45,914 nucleotides of DNA. It comes from an uncultured Clostridia bacterium (GTDB lineage Bacteria; Bacillota_I; Bacilli_A; RF39; UBA660). The stretch's first letter is position 1; every line of letters starts with the position of its first letter. The notes below the pieces were generated by a model. The model was not told the DNA's origin and ran no database searches. It saw only the letters and a list, made by a program, of their open reading frames with translations. Shown here piece after piece: positions 35,423 to 43,570 of the stretch. The position numbers and the translations under genes are program-made. The DNA is taken from contig CAMVAF010000010.1 of NCBI GenBank assembly GCA_947165365.1, positions 1 through 45,914 of the forward strand, in the 5' to 3' direction.

Positions 35423-35431
35423 CCCCCCCCC
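35423..35431 (-). repeat. nine-base poly-G tract upstream of the surface protein gene
   Basis: Nine consecutive G on the coding strand in an otherwise AT-rich leader, 87 bases before the start codon. A possible -10 (TAGAAT) lies between tract and gene, which would put the tract just upstream of the -35 position. Next to it the octamer AATGTCAA occurs nearly twice in tandem. Such tracts vary in length by slipped-strand mispairing. Confidence 0.6.
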
Positions 35432-35508
35432 AGGTTGACATTATTTGACATTTATACAATAACATTTACATCACTTCTTTCTATTTTTTATTACTCTTTA
35501 ATCATACC

Positions 35509-35538
35509 AAAAAAAGTAGTATTTTTCAACTACTTTTT
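35509..35538 (-). terminator. terminator of the SNF2 helicase gene
   Basis: Minus-strand AAAAAGTAGT and ACTACTTTTT arms, loop of eight bases, continuing T run, directly after the stop. Confidence 0.75.
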
Positions 35539-38500
35539 CTATTCTTCATTACTAAATGATAATAGATTTTTTATATCTTTTTCTGATAAACTACTAATAC
35601 TTCTTGCATTATCATTATTTTCTATTAAATTATCTGATAAATATTTCTTTTTCTCTTGTAGTTCAATAATTCTTTCTTCTATTGTTCCTTTACAAATTAT
35701 TTTTAAAACACTAACATTTTTCTTTTGACCTATACGATGAGCTCTATCAGTTGCTTGATTCTCTACCTGAGGATTCCACCAAATATCAAGGTGTATTACT
35801 GTATCTGCTCCTATTAAATTAAGACCTGTTCCTCCTGCTTTTAAAGTTATTAAAAAACATGGTGTATCATCATTATTAAAACTATCTACCATCTCTACTC
35901 TTTTAGTACCTTTAACACTTCCATCTATCATATAAGATTTTATATTATTTTGTTTTAACAAATCTTGTAAATTATCTAAAATTCTTTTAAATGATGAAAA
36001 AATTAACATCTTATGATTATTCGAAATATTTTCTTTTATAACATCAATTATCGTTTCCATTTTAATACTTCCACCATCATAATTTTCATAAATAACTTTA
36101 GGATCAATACATATTTCTCTAAGTCTTGTAAGAAGAGAAAGTATCTCCATTTTAGATTTTAAAAATCCTCCTGTTCTAACTAGTTCTTCTATTCTTTCTT
36201 TAGTTTCTTTAACTTCTTTAGCATACAATAATTTTTGTTTAGAGTCTAACTCTACATATAAATTTTTCTCTATCTTATCAGGAAGACTTTTTAAAACATC
36301 ACTTTTCTTTCTTCTTAAAATAAATGGTGTTATTAAATTTTTTAAATTTTTAAGTATCTCTTTATTATTATCATCATCGATATTACTAATACTATATTTT
36401 TCATTAAAATTATGAATATTATTTAAATAACCTGGCATAATAAAATCAAAAATACTCCATAGTTCAGTTAAATTATTTTCTATTGGTGTACCAGTAAGTG
36501 ATATCTTACATTTAGCTTTTATCTTTTTAACTTCTCTTGTCATATTAGCTTTATAATTCTTTATTTTTTGTCCTTCATCAATAACACATAATTCAAAATT
36601 CATTTTTTCATATTCATCATTATCATTTGCTATTAATCCATAGCTTGTTATAAAGATATTATAATTATCTTTATCATTAAATATTTTTCTTCTAATATTT
36701 TTATTATCTGATACCATTACATATTTAAGATTAGGCGCAAACTTATCAAATTCTTTTTTCCAGTTATAAACAAGAGCCGTTGGAGAAACAATTAATATTT
36801 TACTATCATCTTTTTCTTCTAATATCTTTCTTATTAAACATATTGTCTGTAATGTTTTACCTAACCCCATTTCATCTGCTAGAATTCCCCCTAAATCACA
36901 TTTATATATCGTATATAACCATTTAACACCATCTTTTTGATAATCTCTTAAAGTATTTTCTTCAAATTCATTAAACTTTATTTTACTTTTTTGATATTTT
37001 TTAAAATTTGTAATAAATTCATCAAATAAATTATTTGTATCAATATTATGGTATTTATCCTTTATACTATCCATATAAATAGCGCGATATTTAGCTACTT
37101 CAACCTCTCCATCAATTAAATCACCATTCTTGATATTTAAATTTTCTAAAATATCATTCATTTCTTGTAAATCATCATCAAATAAATTAACTATTTTATC
37201 ATTCTTTAAACGATAATATTTTTTCTTTAATCTTAAAGCTTTAAATAAATTATCAAGTTCATCTTTCTCTACTTCATCAATATTAAAACCATATGATAAA
37301 ATATTATCTTCACCAATAGAGAATTTATTCTTGATATTAAGAGTTTCAATAAACTTCGTATTTTCTAATTTCTTATCTAAAAATACATGATATTTATTAT
37401 TAAAATCAACAAGTTTTTCTTTAATAAAATCATATATTTTATCTTCATCATCTAAGATAAAATAATCTTTATCTATCATAAAACCATTATTAATTAAATC
37501 ATCTTTAACTATCTCTTCATCATCAATACTTCTAAATGATTCCATTTTATCAAAATAATTAATTTTATTACCATTATAATCAAGTTCTAATTTACATTTT
37601 AAATAATTTTTTATATCAAAATATAAGTTAATTTCTGGTTTTTTAGGAATAACTACTTCCTTAATATTATCATCTACAATAATATTTTTCTTAATATCAT
37701 TAAATAATCCATTTTTAAAGTTATCAATTTTTTCTTTACTAAAACTTACTTTATCTAATGAATTATCAACCATAATATTAATTAGTCTTTTTTCTTCATT
37801 CGATAAAATATACAAATTTTTATTATATAAAATATATTTACAATTATCTGTTAATAAATGATAGTTAGAAAAATCATCAATAGTTATAGTATAATTATCA
37901 CTTAGCGATAAATGATAACTTGTAGGCATACCATAAATAATATTATTTATCTTACCATAATCTTTTATATAAATATCACGATTTTTTAATATCTCTAATA
38001 AATAATTAAATTCTCTATTAGATAATAAATAAGGATTATTTCTTGAATATGCATCATGCCTGTAATCAAGCAAAAAATTAATTATTTTCATATCTTCTTC
38101 ATCAAAATAATTTAAATTACCATCAAAAGTAAAATTTTTACCAAATTCCATTTTTTCTTTATTTTTTATAGCATGTAAGAAACTATTTAATTTACTATCT
38201 GTAATAACATATAATTTATCAAGACCAATTGATAATCTAAATAATACATTACTACCACTGAAAACTAATTCACATTTTAAATTAACTTTTCTTCTAATAT
38301 TATTTTTAATATCAATAAATTTATTATTAAATTTTGATAATATTCTTTCTCCTACAATTAAATCATCAACATACTCATTTCTAATTAAATAATAATATTC
38401 ATTAGCTAAAACAGCCGCTACATGTTTACACATACCATTTTTTTCAAATTCATGACAAGTACAATGATATTCATAAAAAGTAGTCCCATTATTTTTAACA

Positions 38501-38667
38501 TTAACACCATATCTAAAACTTCTATTTAAATCATCTCTTACTATATATTCGTGAGAATATATTGGTTTATTAAAAGTAGTACTTTTTCTTTCAATATTAT
38601 AAGAATTATACATTCTTCCACGAAAGAAATATTCTCTTCCTAAAATTTCAACTAAATCATAATACAT
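35539..38667 (-). CDS. SNF2-family DNA translocase/helicase with SWIM zinc finger
   Basis: A 1042-residue protein. The N-terminus has a SWIM finger, YHCTCHEFEKNGMCKHVAAVLA (CxC...CxH, about residues 68-90). A long middle region (100-580) follows, then the SNF2 ATPase: LADEMGLGKTLQTICLI (motif I), ILIVSPTALVYNWKKEF (Ia), VIDEGQKIKN (II, DEGQ instead of the usual DEAH), ISLTGTPIENNLTELWS (III), and the C-terminal helicase domain with LKAGGTGLNL and ATDRAHRIGQ. Family members move along double-stranded DNA or remodel proteins on it, often during transcription or repair; some belong to defence islands. The start has GGGAG. It is monocistronic, between a surface protein and a mobile nuclease gene. 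Confidence 0.92.
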   Translation of the reverse strand: MYYDLVEILGREYFFRGRMYNSYNIERKSTTFNKPIYSHEYIVRDDLNRSFRYGVNVKNNGTTFYEYHCTCHEFEKNGMCKHVAAVLANEYYYLIRNEYVDDLIVGERILSKFNNKFIDIKNNIRRKVNLKCELVFSGSNVLFRLSIGLDKLYVITDSKLNSFLHAIKNKEKMEFGKNFTFDGNLNYFDEEDMKIINFLLDYRHDAYSRNNPYLLSNREFNYLLEILKNRDIYIKDYGKINNIIYGMPTSYHLSLSDNYTITIDDFSNYHLLTDNCKYILYNKNLYILSNEEKRLINIMVDNSLDKVSFSKEKIDNFKNGLFNDIKKNIIVDDNIKEVVIPKKPEINLYFDIKNYLKCKLELDYNGNKINYFDKMESFRSIDDEEIVKDDLINNGFMIDKDYFILDDEDKIYDFIKEKLVDFNNKYHVFLDKKLENTKFIETLNIKNKFSIGEDNILSYGFNIDEVEKDELDNLFKALRLKKKYYRLKNDKIVNLFDDDLQEMNDILENLNIKNGDLIDGEVEVAKYRAIYMDSIKDKYHNIDTNNLFDEFITNFKKYQKSKIKFNEFEENTLRDYQKDGVKWLYTIYKCDLGGILADEMGLGKTLQTICLIRKILEEKDDSKILIVSPTALVYNWKKEFDKFAPNLKYVMVSDNKNIRRKIFNDKDNYNIFITSYGLIANDNDEYEKMNFELCVIDEGQKIKNYKANMTREVKKIKAKCKISLTGTPIENNLTELWSIFDFIMPGYLNNIHNFNEKYSISNIDDDNNKEILKNLKNLITPFILRRKKSDVLKSLPDKIEKNLYVELDSKQKLLYAKEVKETKERIEELVRTGGFLKSKMEILSLLTRLREICIDPKVIYENYDGGSIKMETIIDVIKENISNNHKMLIFSSFKRILDNLQDLLKQNNIKSYMIDGSVKGTKRVEMVDSFNNDDTPCFLITLKAGGTGLNLIGADTVIHLDIWWNPQVENQATDRAHRIGQKKNVSVLKIICKGTIEERIIELQEKKKYLSDNLIENNDNARSISSLSEKDIKNLLSFSNEE

Positions 38668-38779
38668 ACTCCCACTTCCTTAACAACACATTATTATATA
38701 TTAACTATCTTCTTTTACAAAGAAAAAAGTTATAATATTATAATTTTTTATAACTTTTTCTCAAAAAATAAAATATTTA

Positions 38780-39724
38780 TTATTTTATACCAACTATATT
38801 TTTAACTTCATCAATAGTTATACCAGAAACATCTACAATATCACTTATATCATATCCTTTATTGTACATCTTCATAATCATTTCTTTTTTATTTTGAAGT
38901 ATTCCTTCTGTAATACCATCTGCGTGAGCTTTTCTTTTAATCTCTTTCATTATGCCATTTCTTATTCTTTGTTCCTCTTCATCTTTATCGTAAAATAACG
39001 ATACTAATTCATCTTGGTTATTCATATCTTCTGATACCTCCATAATCATCTCTTTTACAGATTTATCTATTTCTATCTTACTTAGGGCATATTCAAAATC
39101 CTTTTGTTTTTTGGTTTCCAATGCACATGATAAATAGAACAAATCACGTTCATAAGAGTTTCTAAATTTCATATCATTATCATACAATAATTTAAAACAT
39201 TCTTCAATATTTATGCATAATATTTCTTGTTTTTCTGTTAAGATATGTCCATATTTATTTTGGATATAATAATAATCAAATATATCTTGACGGATATTAT
39301 CAGTGTAAAAATTATTAAAATTAACTAATAAGACTTTTTCTAATTCTTCATAATCTTCCCCACTTTTTAATTTAGAGGTAAATAACCTATTCATATAAAA
39401 TAAATTACGATTCATTATGGTTTCATATAAACTATCTCTAATATTAATTTCTATTATTAATCCTACTTTATTAGTATTAGTATTAAAGTTAACAATAATA
39501 TCAGATTCCGTTTTCTTTTTTCCTATTTGGTAATTATTTTGTCTAGGATTAACAAGTTCAATGTTTCCTTCAACTTCTTTATATGAAATCCCTAATATAA
39601 GTGATACTAAAAAGTTTAGTGGTTCCATCCTATTAGGATTGGTAAACATTATTCTAGCTGCTTCATCGAAAGATAGTGGTATCTTTTCTCCTGGTGCTAA
39701 TTTAGTTCTTTTATTTTCTTTCAT
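38780..39724 (-). CDS. Rpn/PD-(D/E)XK nuclease family transposase-like protein
   Basis: A 314-residue protein of the PDDEXK_2/Rpn group. The N-terminus LSFDEAARIMFTNPNRMEPLNFLVSLILG is followed by the nuclease core, ESDIIVNFNTNTNKVGLIIEINI (aspartate, then E-I-N in place of the common ExQ/ExK), and a C-terminal helical region ending KKEMIMKMYNKGYDISDIVDVSGITIDEVKNIV, the usual Rpn tail. Rpn proteins promote RecA-independent recombination and are often multicopy. ATG at 39724 with GGAGG is chosen over an in-frame start at 39769. Confidence 0.85.
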   Translation of the reverse strand: MKENKRTKLAPGEKIPLSFDEAARIMFTNPNRMEPLNFLVSLILGISYKEVEGNIELVNPRQNNYQIGKKKTESDIIVNFNTNTNKVGLIIEINIRDSLYETIMNRNLFYMNRLFTSKLKSGEDYEELEKVLLVNFNNFYTDNIRQDIFDYYYIQNKYGHILTEKQEILCINIEECFKLLYDNDMKFRNSYERDLFYLSCALETKKQKDFEYALSKIEIDKSVKEMIMEVSEDMNNQDELVSLFYDKDEEEQRIRNGIMKEIKRKAHADGITEGILQNKKEMIMKMYNKGYDISDIVDVSGITIDEVKNIVGIK

Positions 39725-39816
39725 ATTCCTCCATTTATAACCGGTTATCTTTGCATGCAATAAAATCATATCAAGAAAATAATAAAAAAAGCAAATCTCT
39801 CCAAATCCTATTTTAA

Positions 39817-39853
39817 TTTAAAAAAATAGAACAAATCATTATTTTGTTCTATT
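39817..39853 (-). terminator. terminator downstream of the gene fragment at 39952
   Basis: Perfect 11-base arms AATAGAACAAA and TTTGTTCTATT with a run of T residues on the minus strand. Confidence 0.7.
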
Positions 39854-39951
39854 AAAAAATCTAATTTAAAATAAATTATTTTTCAAATATTAGTTTTGCT
39901 ATATATAATTTGAATATAAAAATTTTACATAATTTTACATATTATTTTTTT

Positions 39952-40093
39952 CTAGATAATTTCTTCTGGATATTCCATATAATAAATACTATCTAATGGA
40001 CATTTTTCTTTTTCACTAAGTTCTTCTACTTCTTTTTTGATTCTAAAATATTCTTGATAATCATTATAATTATAAATCATATTTAATAATTTA
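39952..40093 (-). pseudogene. 3' remnant of an unknown gene cut by the TnpB element
   Basis: The frame reads KLLNMIYNYNDYQEYFRIKK, an acidic stretch EVEELSEKEK, then CPLDSIYYMEYPEEII and TAG. It has no start codon with a ribosome site: the only internal ATG (40080) is preceded by AT-rich sequence without one. The frame remains open into the RNA end of the adjacent element, but that part is not protein-like. Most likely the end of a gene whose front was lost when the element inserted. Product unknown; a downstream terminator supports a once-functional gene. Confidence 0.4.
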
Positions 40094-40254
40094 GGTGACC
40101 TGCTCCCACCACTTAACATCGTTAGAAGTGGGGGCTTCCCTCTTAAGTAATATGAAATATTACATACAAGTAACGACAGTTGGTCCAACCACCGATGCTA
40201 TTTTTATATAGCAAACATAGCTACTTGTTTATCCATTTCTTTTTGGAAAAATAA
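40094..40254 (-). ncRNA. omega-RNA (reRNA) scaffold region of the TnpB element
   Basis: Sequence from the tnpB stop to the element's right end. It holds stems GCTAT/ATAGC, GTTGG-A-CCAAC and the long G/C-rich hairpin next to the element end, in the order typical of TnpB guide RNA scaffolds of Firmicutes. Bases beyond 40093 (AAATTATTAAATATG on the minus strand) would be the guide. Assigned by position and folding by eye. Confidence 0.5.
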
Positions 40255-40525
40255 CTATATTCCTTCTTCTCCTATATTTATTGCAGCATTAACATCTCGA
40301 TTAATTATATTACCACATGTACAACTATAGGTTCTATCACTTAATTTTAAGTCTTCTTTAATATGTCCACATTTAGAACATCTCTTACTTGATGGATAGA
40401 ATTTCCCTACTTTTATTAATTCTTTTCCTAAGATACTTAGTTTATATTCTAATTTTCTTATTTATAAGTTTTTGCTGTGTTTTATTATGATATAATCTTA
40501 TCTTTAATGCAAGATTACTTTTCAT
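40255..40525 (-). pseudogene. tnpB: tnpB with a large internal deletion and frameshift
   Basis: ATG at 40525 opens MKSNLALKIRLYHNKTQQKLINK, a normal TnpB start. It then joins, in another frame, to LEYKLSILGKELIKVGKFYPSSKRCSKCGHIKEDLKLSDRTYSCTCG and NIINRDVNAAINIGEEGI, the C-terminal zinc finger (CxxC...CxC) and the final catalytic-aspartate segment NRDVNAA. Around 300 residues, including most of the RuvC domain, are missing. Nuclease activity is not possible. Confidence 0.85.
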
Positions 40526-40656
40526 TTCTATCATCCAAATCTATTATCTATGTAGTTAATAAATTACTCTACAATATAATCTTGTCAAAAAAGTCCACAT
40601 TTATCAATATTCTTGACATAATTTTATAAATTTTCAAAAAATGCTTTTACTTATTT

Positions 40657-40812
40657 TTATTTATTATTTTCTTTTTTAGAGAAGACAAAAATTTTTTTAT
40701 TATCACTATTCCATTTTATAGGAATAACACCTTTAAATGTTTCCTTATTAGATACATTAAGTCTTTTCATATTCCAAAAATTATCAGAAATAACAATCTT
40801 TTTATTTTTCAT
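40657..40812 (-). CDS. small hypothetical protein, 51 residues
   Basis: The frame begins at ATG 40812 after the strong site AAGGGGG and ends in TAA at 40657. The protein starts MKNKKIVISDNFWNMKRLNV, contains GVIPIKWNSDNKKIFVFSKK and is basic, with no signal or membrane helix. No family is recognised. It sits directly upstream of the decayed TnpB element and downstream of the surface-protein cluster. The good ribosome site is the main support. Confidence 0.45.
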   Translation of the reverse strand: MKNKKIVISDNFWNMKRLNVSNKETFKGVIPIKWNSDNKKIFVFSKKENNK

Positions 40813-40846
40813 AAAGGACCCCCTTAATTAATAATATAAGTAACAT

Positions 40847-40993
40847 TTATAATATACAATATATATTTATCACCCACCTTGCTTTATCACAAGGTGGGTG
40901 ATATATTGTTCTATCATTATTTTTTAAAATTTCACTTCCGACTTCCAAAAGTTTTTTTGAAAGACTCCCCATTCTATCTTTTTTCTTGTCCAT
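40847..40993 (-). CDS. possible 48-residue peptide overlapping a strong hairpin
   Basis: ATG at 40993 opens MDKKKDRMGSLSKKLLEVGS, then EILKNNDRTIYHPPCDKARW, then a stop at 40847. No clear ribosome site precedes it. The first 28 residues look helical and protein-like; the rest is encoded by the hairpin at 40868-40903. It may be a remnant of a longer gene. Confidence 0.25.
   Translation of the reverse strand: MDKKKDRMGSLSKKLLEVGSEILKNNDRTIYHPPCDKARWVINIYCIL
40868..40903 (-). terminator. strong G/C-rich hairpin downstream of the second surface protein gene
   Basis: Perfect 14-base arms TATCACCCACCTTG and CAAGGTGGGTGATA around an eight-base loop. It lacks a T run, so it may be an attenuating or RNA-protecting hairpin rather than a classical terminator. 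Confidence 0.5.
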
Positions 40994-41012
40994 TGGAGTG
41001 TGGAACTAACTT

Positions 41013-43106
41013 TTAACTTGTGTATTTCACAACATATGGCTTAGTTGTCGTACCTTCTCCTCCTTCAACAAAATCTGTTCCAGATTTAAGAGATATTACT
41101 GGACGTACACCATCAACACCATACACATTACGATTAATTATATTACCATTAGAATGTACAGAAAATTCAAAGGAATTATCAGCACTAAAATTATAAGGCG
41201 ACATTGACCAAAAATTGTTTGATATATATAAATAATAACTTGTATTACTTGTATAACCATTTCCAGATGCACCAGCTAAAACCATTTCATCAACAGTTAA
41301 TAATCCAACAGGATATTTTAATTTTCCATTTCCATTATCATTACTTACAGTAAATTTATCCACATCATTTACACAAACAAAGGTAGGAATATGCGTTGTA
41401 CTATACCAATTTCCATTATTCCACCTTGTTCTAGCATTAAAATGCATATCAGTTTCTAAACTTCCACCGTTAGGATTCCATCCTGATAAATTAAATGTAT
41501 TGCTACCAACTTGTTGATAAGATCTATCATTACAAAAAACAGTATCTTCTAAATAATTTTGAAAATTTATTTTTGTTGAATCTACTTCATTAGTTAAATT
41601 TTCCTTAAACCAATTTTCTATTAATGTTTTTAATGCTGAATCATTCTGATTTAAAACATAACTTGCATTTTTTGCTTTTGTTTCACTACTACCATTTCCC
41701 GTCATTTTATATAATGCATCCTCAATAAAATCTCCATCTGTTAAAGTGATATAATTATAATTTGAACCACTATTATAGTAATAATATCTAATACTAGAGC
41801 ATGTTCCAAATTCATTTGTCATATTACAGGTATAGTGATGGGTAGCATCAAGGGTTGTACTAGTTGTCCCAGCTTTTAAATTGTAAACTTTATTTGTTTC
41901 ATCATATTCTGCTTCTGTTGCAAAATATGCTCCTGTTATGGCTTCATCATTAGTATATGAATATCTCTTGTTATACATATAACCTATATCTGACATAGAT
42001 GTATTGTTCGAATTAAATCTTGTCGTACTTGCAAGTTGTCTTGCTGTACCCACAGCATTCTCACACGTTGGATTTTCCGTTGTTCCTGTTGCTACACCAT
42101 TATAGATCATTTTAGTTCCACCAGTTTCAGTGGTTCTTACGATTAACCAACAAAATCCGCCAAAAATGACATTATTGTTTGTTACGGCACCTCTATAGTA
42201 ATATATTGGATTAACATCATTCTCTGTTCCAGGTAGGATATACACACCTTTTCCATTAGTATCGCTTGATATTTCTCCAAAGTTAATTGGATTAGTCGGT
42301 GTTATAACATTTTTCTTCATAACATTAAGTCCTGTTAATGGCCATTCGGCAACTACTGTGATATCTTCAATTCCTACAAAACCTGTAAGATCATTTACTT
42401 CATCTTCACCCTTCATCCATTTAATAACACCTGTAATATTAGGGAAATCTCCATAATCATCTCCTGATTTAATATATTTAAAGGTATAAGTTCCTCTATT
42501 ATCATCAGAATTAAATGTTAATTTATGATAATCTTCTTTATCAATATTAACTGCATATAAATAGATATCAAATTGATAATTACCAGTAATTAATCCTTCA
42601 CTTGCTTCATCTAACCATATTCTTAATCGATAATTATTTGTTGTTGTTTTACTAGTACCATTAGGATTACCTTCTATTATTCTTTGATTTAATATTTTAC
42701 CATTATTTTTTTTGCTATCAATTAATTCATTATAAGTATATATTCCTAATACTTCACTATCATTTTGATCTGTTAAATATATTTTTACATGATCAAGTTG
42801 TTCACTTGTTAAACCAGTTTGGACAAGTTCTACTTCATAAAGAATTTCTTCCGTATCAGCAACTCCTTCAATTGAAAAATCTAATCCAGCGCTTAATTTA
42901 CCTTGTCCATCAGAACTAGATGATATATTATTACTAGTAATAGTCTTTTTTTCTCCAACAAAGTTAATACCAATACTTCCTGCAGATAAATCTGCCATAA
43001 CAACTTCCTTTTCATACATAAAATATGAATAAGTAATTCCAACACTCATTATAATAAAACCTAGTATTGCTACAATATAAACAAAATTTTTATACTTTCT
43101 AATCAT
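41013..43106 (-). CDS. TasA-leader surface protein, paralogue of the one at 32856
   Basis: A 697-residue exported protein. A hydrophobic helix (about 8-27) runs into GITYSYFMYEKEVVMADLSAGSIGINF, again a SipW/TasA-type leader. A beta-sandwich region (60-190) precedes a short InlB/Listeria-Bacteroides-like repeat (about 192-255, LTFNSDDNRGTYTF to TVVAEWP). Then comes the core shared with the other surface protein: CWLIVRTTETGG, DATHHYTCN, LEDTVFCNDRS, FTVSNDNGNGK, GLLTVDEMVLAGA and the last module WSMSPYNF to DGVRPVISLKSG. In this copy the terminal module uses ordinary AT-rich codons. No LPXTG motif. AGGTGA precedes the start. It ends the sortase-led cluster and also has its own promoter. Confidence 0.8.
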   Translation of the reverse strand: MIRKYKNFVYIVAILGFIIMSVGITYSYFMYEKEVVMADLSAGSIGINFVGEKKTITSNNISSSSDGQGKLSAGLDFSIEGVADTEEILYEVELVQTGLTSEQLDHVKIYLTDQNDSEVLGIYTYNELIDSKKNNGKILNQRIIEGNPNGTSKTTTNNYRLRIWLDEASEGLITGNYQFDIYLYAVNIDKEDYHKLTFNSDDNRGTYTFKYIKSGDDYGDFPNITGVIKWMKGEDEVNDLTGFVGIEDITVVAEWPLTGLNVMKKNVITPTNPINFGEISSDTNGKGVYILPGTENDVNPIYYYRGAVTNNNVIFGGFCWLIVRTTETGGTKMIYNGVATGTTENPTCENAVGTARQLASTTRFNSNNTSMSDIGYMYNKRYSYTNDEAITGAYFATEAEYDETNKVYNLKAGTTSTTLDATHHYTCNMTNEFGTCSSIRYYYYNSGSNYNYITLTDGDFIEDALYKMTGNGSSETKAKNASYVLNQNDSALKTLIENWFKENLTNEVDSTKINFQNYLEDTVFCNDRSYQQVGSNTFNLSGWNPNGGSLETDMHFNARTRWNNGNWYSTTHIPTFVCVNDVDKFTVSNDNGNGKLKYPVGLLTVDEMVLAGASGNGYTSNTSYYLYISNNFWSMSPYNFSADNSFEFSVHSNGNIINRNVYGVDGVRPVISLKSGTDFVEGGEGTTTKPYVVKYTS

Positions 43107-43132
43107 TTTATCACCTATCTTCTATCATAAAA

Positions 43133-43164
43133 AAATTATACCACAAAGGTATAATTTATGTAAA
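43133..43164 (-). promoter_or_regulatory. promoter of the second surface protein gene inside a palindrome
   Basis: TTTACA (43159-43164), 18 bases and TATAAT (43135-43140) with TGG extended -10. Perfect arms AAATTATACC and GGTATAATTT (43133-43142, 43148-43157) with a T run after them also make a terminator for the upstream gene, so one sequence may both end the sortase transcript and start the surface protein transcript. Confidence 0.65.
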
Positions 43165-43181
43165 TTATTTTTCATAATTTT

Positions 43182-43568
43182 TTAATATTTATATCTTACA
43201 CAACCGTAAACTAATAAACTAGATAAAATAATCATTGGTATCACAAATGTATAATGAATAAATTCCATAATACCATTACTTACAAATATTCTAACAAGTC
43301 CTACAATAAACATTGATATAGCAGTAGATAAAATAAAGGGATTTATATTAGCAAAAAACTTATCACTATAGAAATAGAAATATATTCCAAAGATAAAAGT
43401 ATACAAAGGAAATAATAATCCTAATCCCATAATTATAACATTACCATTAGCTACTGTTATATCACCAAATAAATATCCATAAAAATTAGAAAAACTCGTA
43501 AGAGAATAACTAAATCCTACAATAACTAAAAGTAATCCCAATACCTTCATATAAATAAACTTTCCCAT
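43182..43568 (-). CDS. hypothetical membrane protein, 128 residues
   Basis: Four predicted helices with short loops (about 8-24, 44-66, 77-97, 103-122); no conserved polar motif or protease residues. The start follows AGGAGAG and comes two bases after the stop of the 164-residue membrane protein. Family not recognised. Its place between sortase and a surface protein suggests a part in surface-protein assembly, but no sequence motif shows this. Confidence 0.6.
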   Translation of the reverse strand: MGKFIYMKVLGLLLVIVGFSYSLTSFSNFYGYLFGDITVANGNVIIMGLGLLFPLYTFIFGIYFYFYSDKFFANINPFILSTAISMFIVGLVRIFVSNGIMEFIHYTFVIPMIILSSLLVYGCVRYKY

Positions 43569-43570
43569 TT

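Larger units (their letters stand above)
40094..40590 (-). mobile_element. decayed IS200/IS605-type element with internally deleted tnpB
   Basis: The minus strand carries, in order, a TnpB N-terminus, an abrupt join, the TnpB zinc-finger C-terminus, and the conserved structured 3' end with the hairpin CCCCCACTTCTAAC-GATG-TTAAGTGGTGGGAG (about 40104-40134) and an end near GGTCAC. No TnpA is present. The upstream boundary near 40590 is approximate. It could move only if a TnpA elsewhere recognises its ends. Confidence 0.75.

Noticed and set aside
35435-35728. Plus-strand frame of 97 residues after the poly-C tract
   Set aside because: It overlaps the 3' end of the SNF2 gene and its terminator, and has no ribosome site; it reads as hydrophobic antisense.
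39952-40188. A 78-residue frame read as one gene
   Set aside because: Its first half runs through the structured right end of the IS605-type element and is not protein-like; only the part after 40093 looks like old coding sequence.
40868-40903. Classical Rho-independent terminator
   Set aside because: The stem is very strong but no T run follows on either strand, so it is listed as a hairpin of uncertain role.
32856-43106. LPXTG-type sorting signals in the two surface proteins
   Set aside because: Neither C-terminus has an LPXTG-like motif, hydrophobic helix or positive tail; they end in SPYVILN and KPYVVKYTS, so they are not evident substrates of the adjacent sortase.
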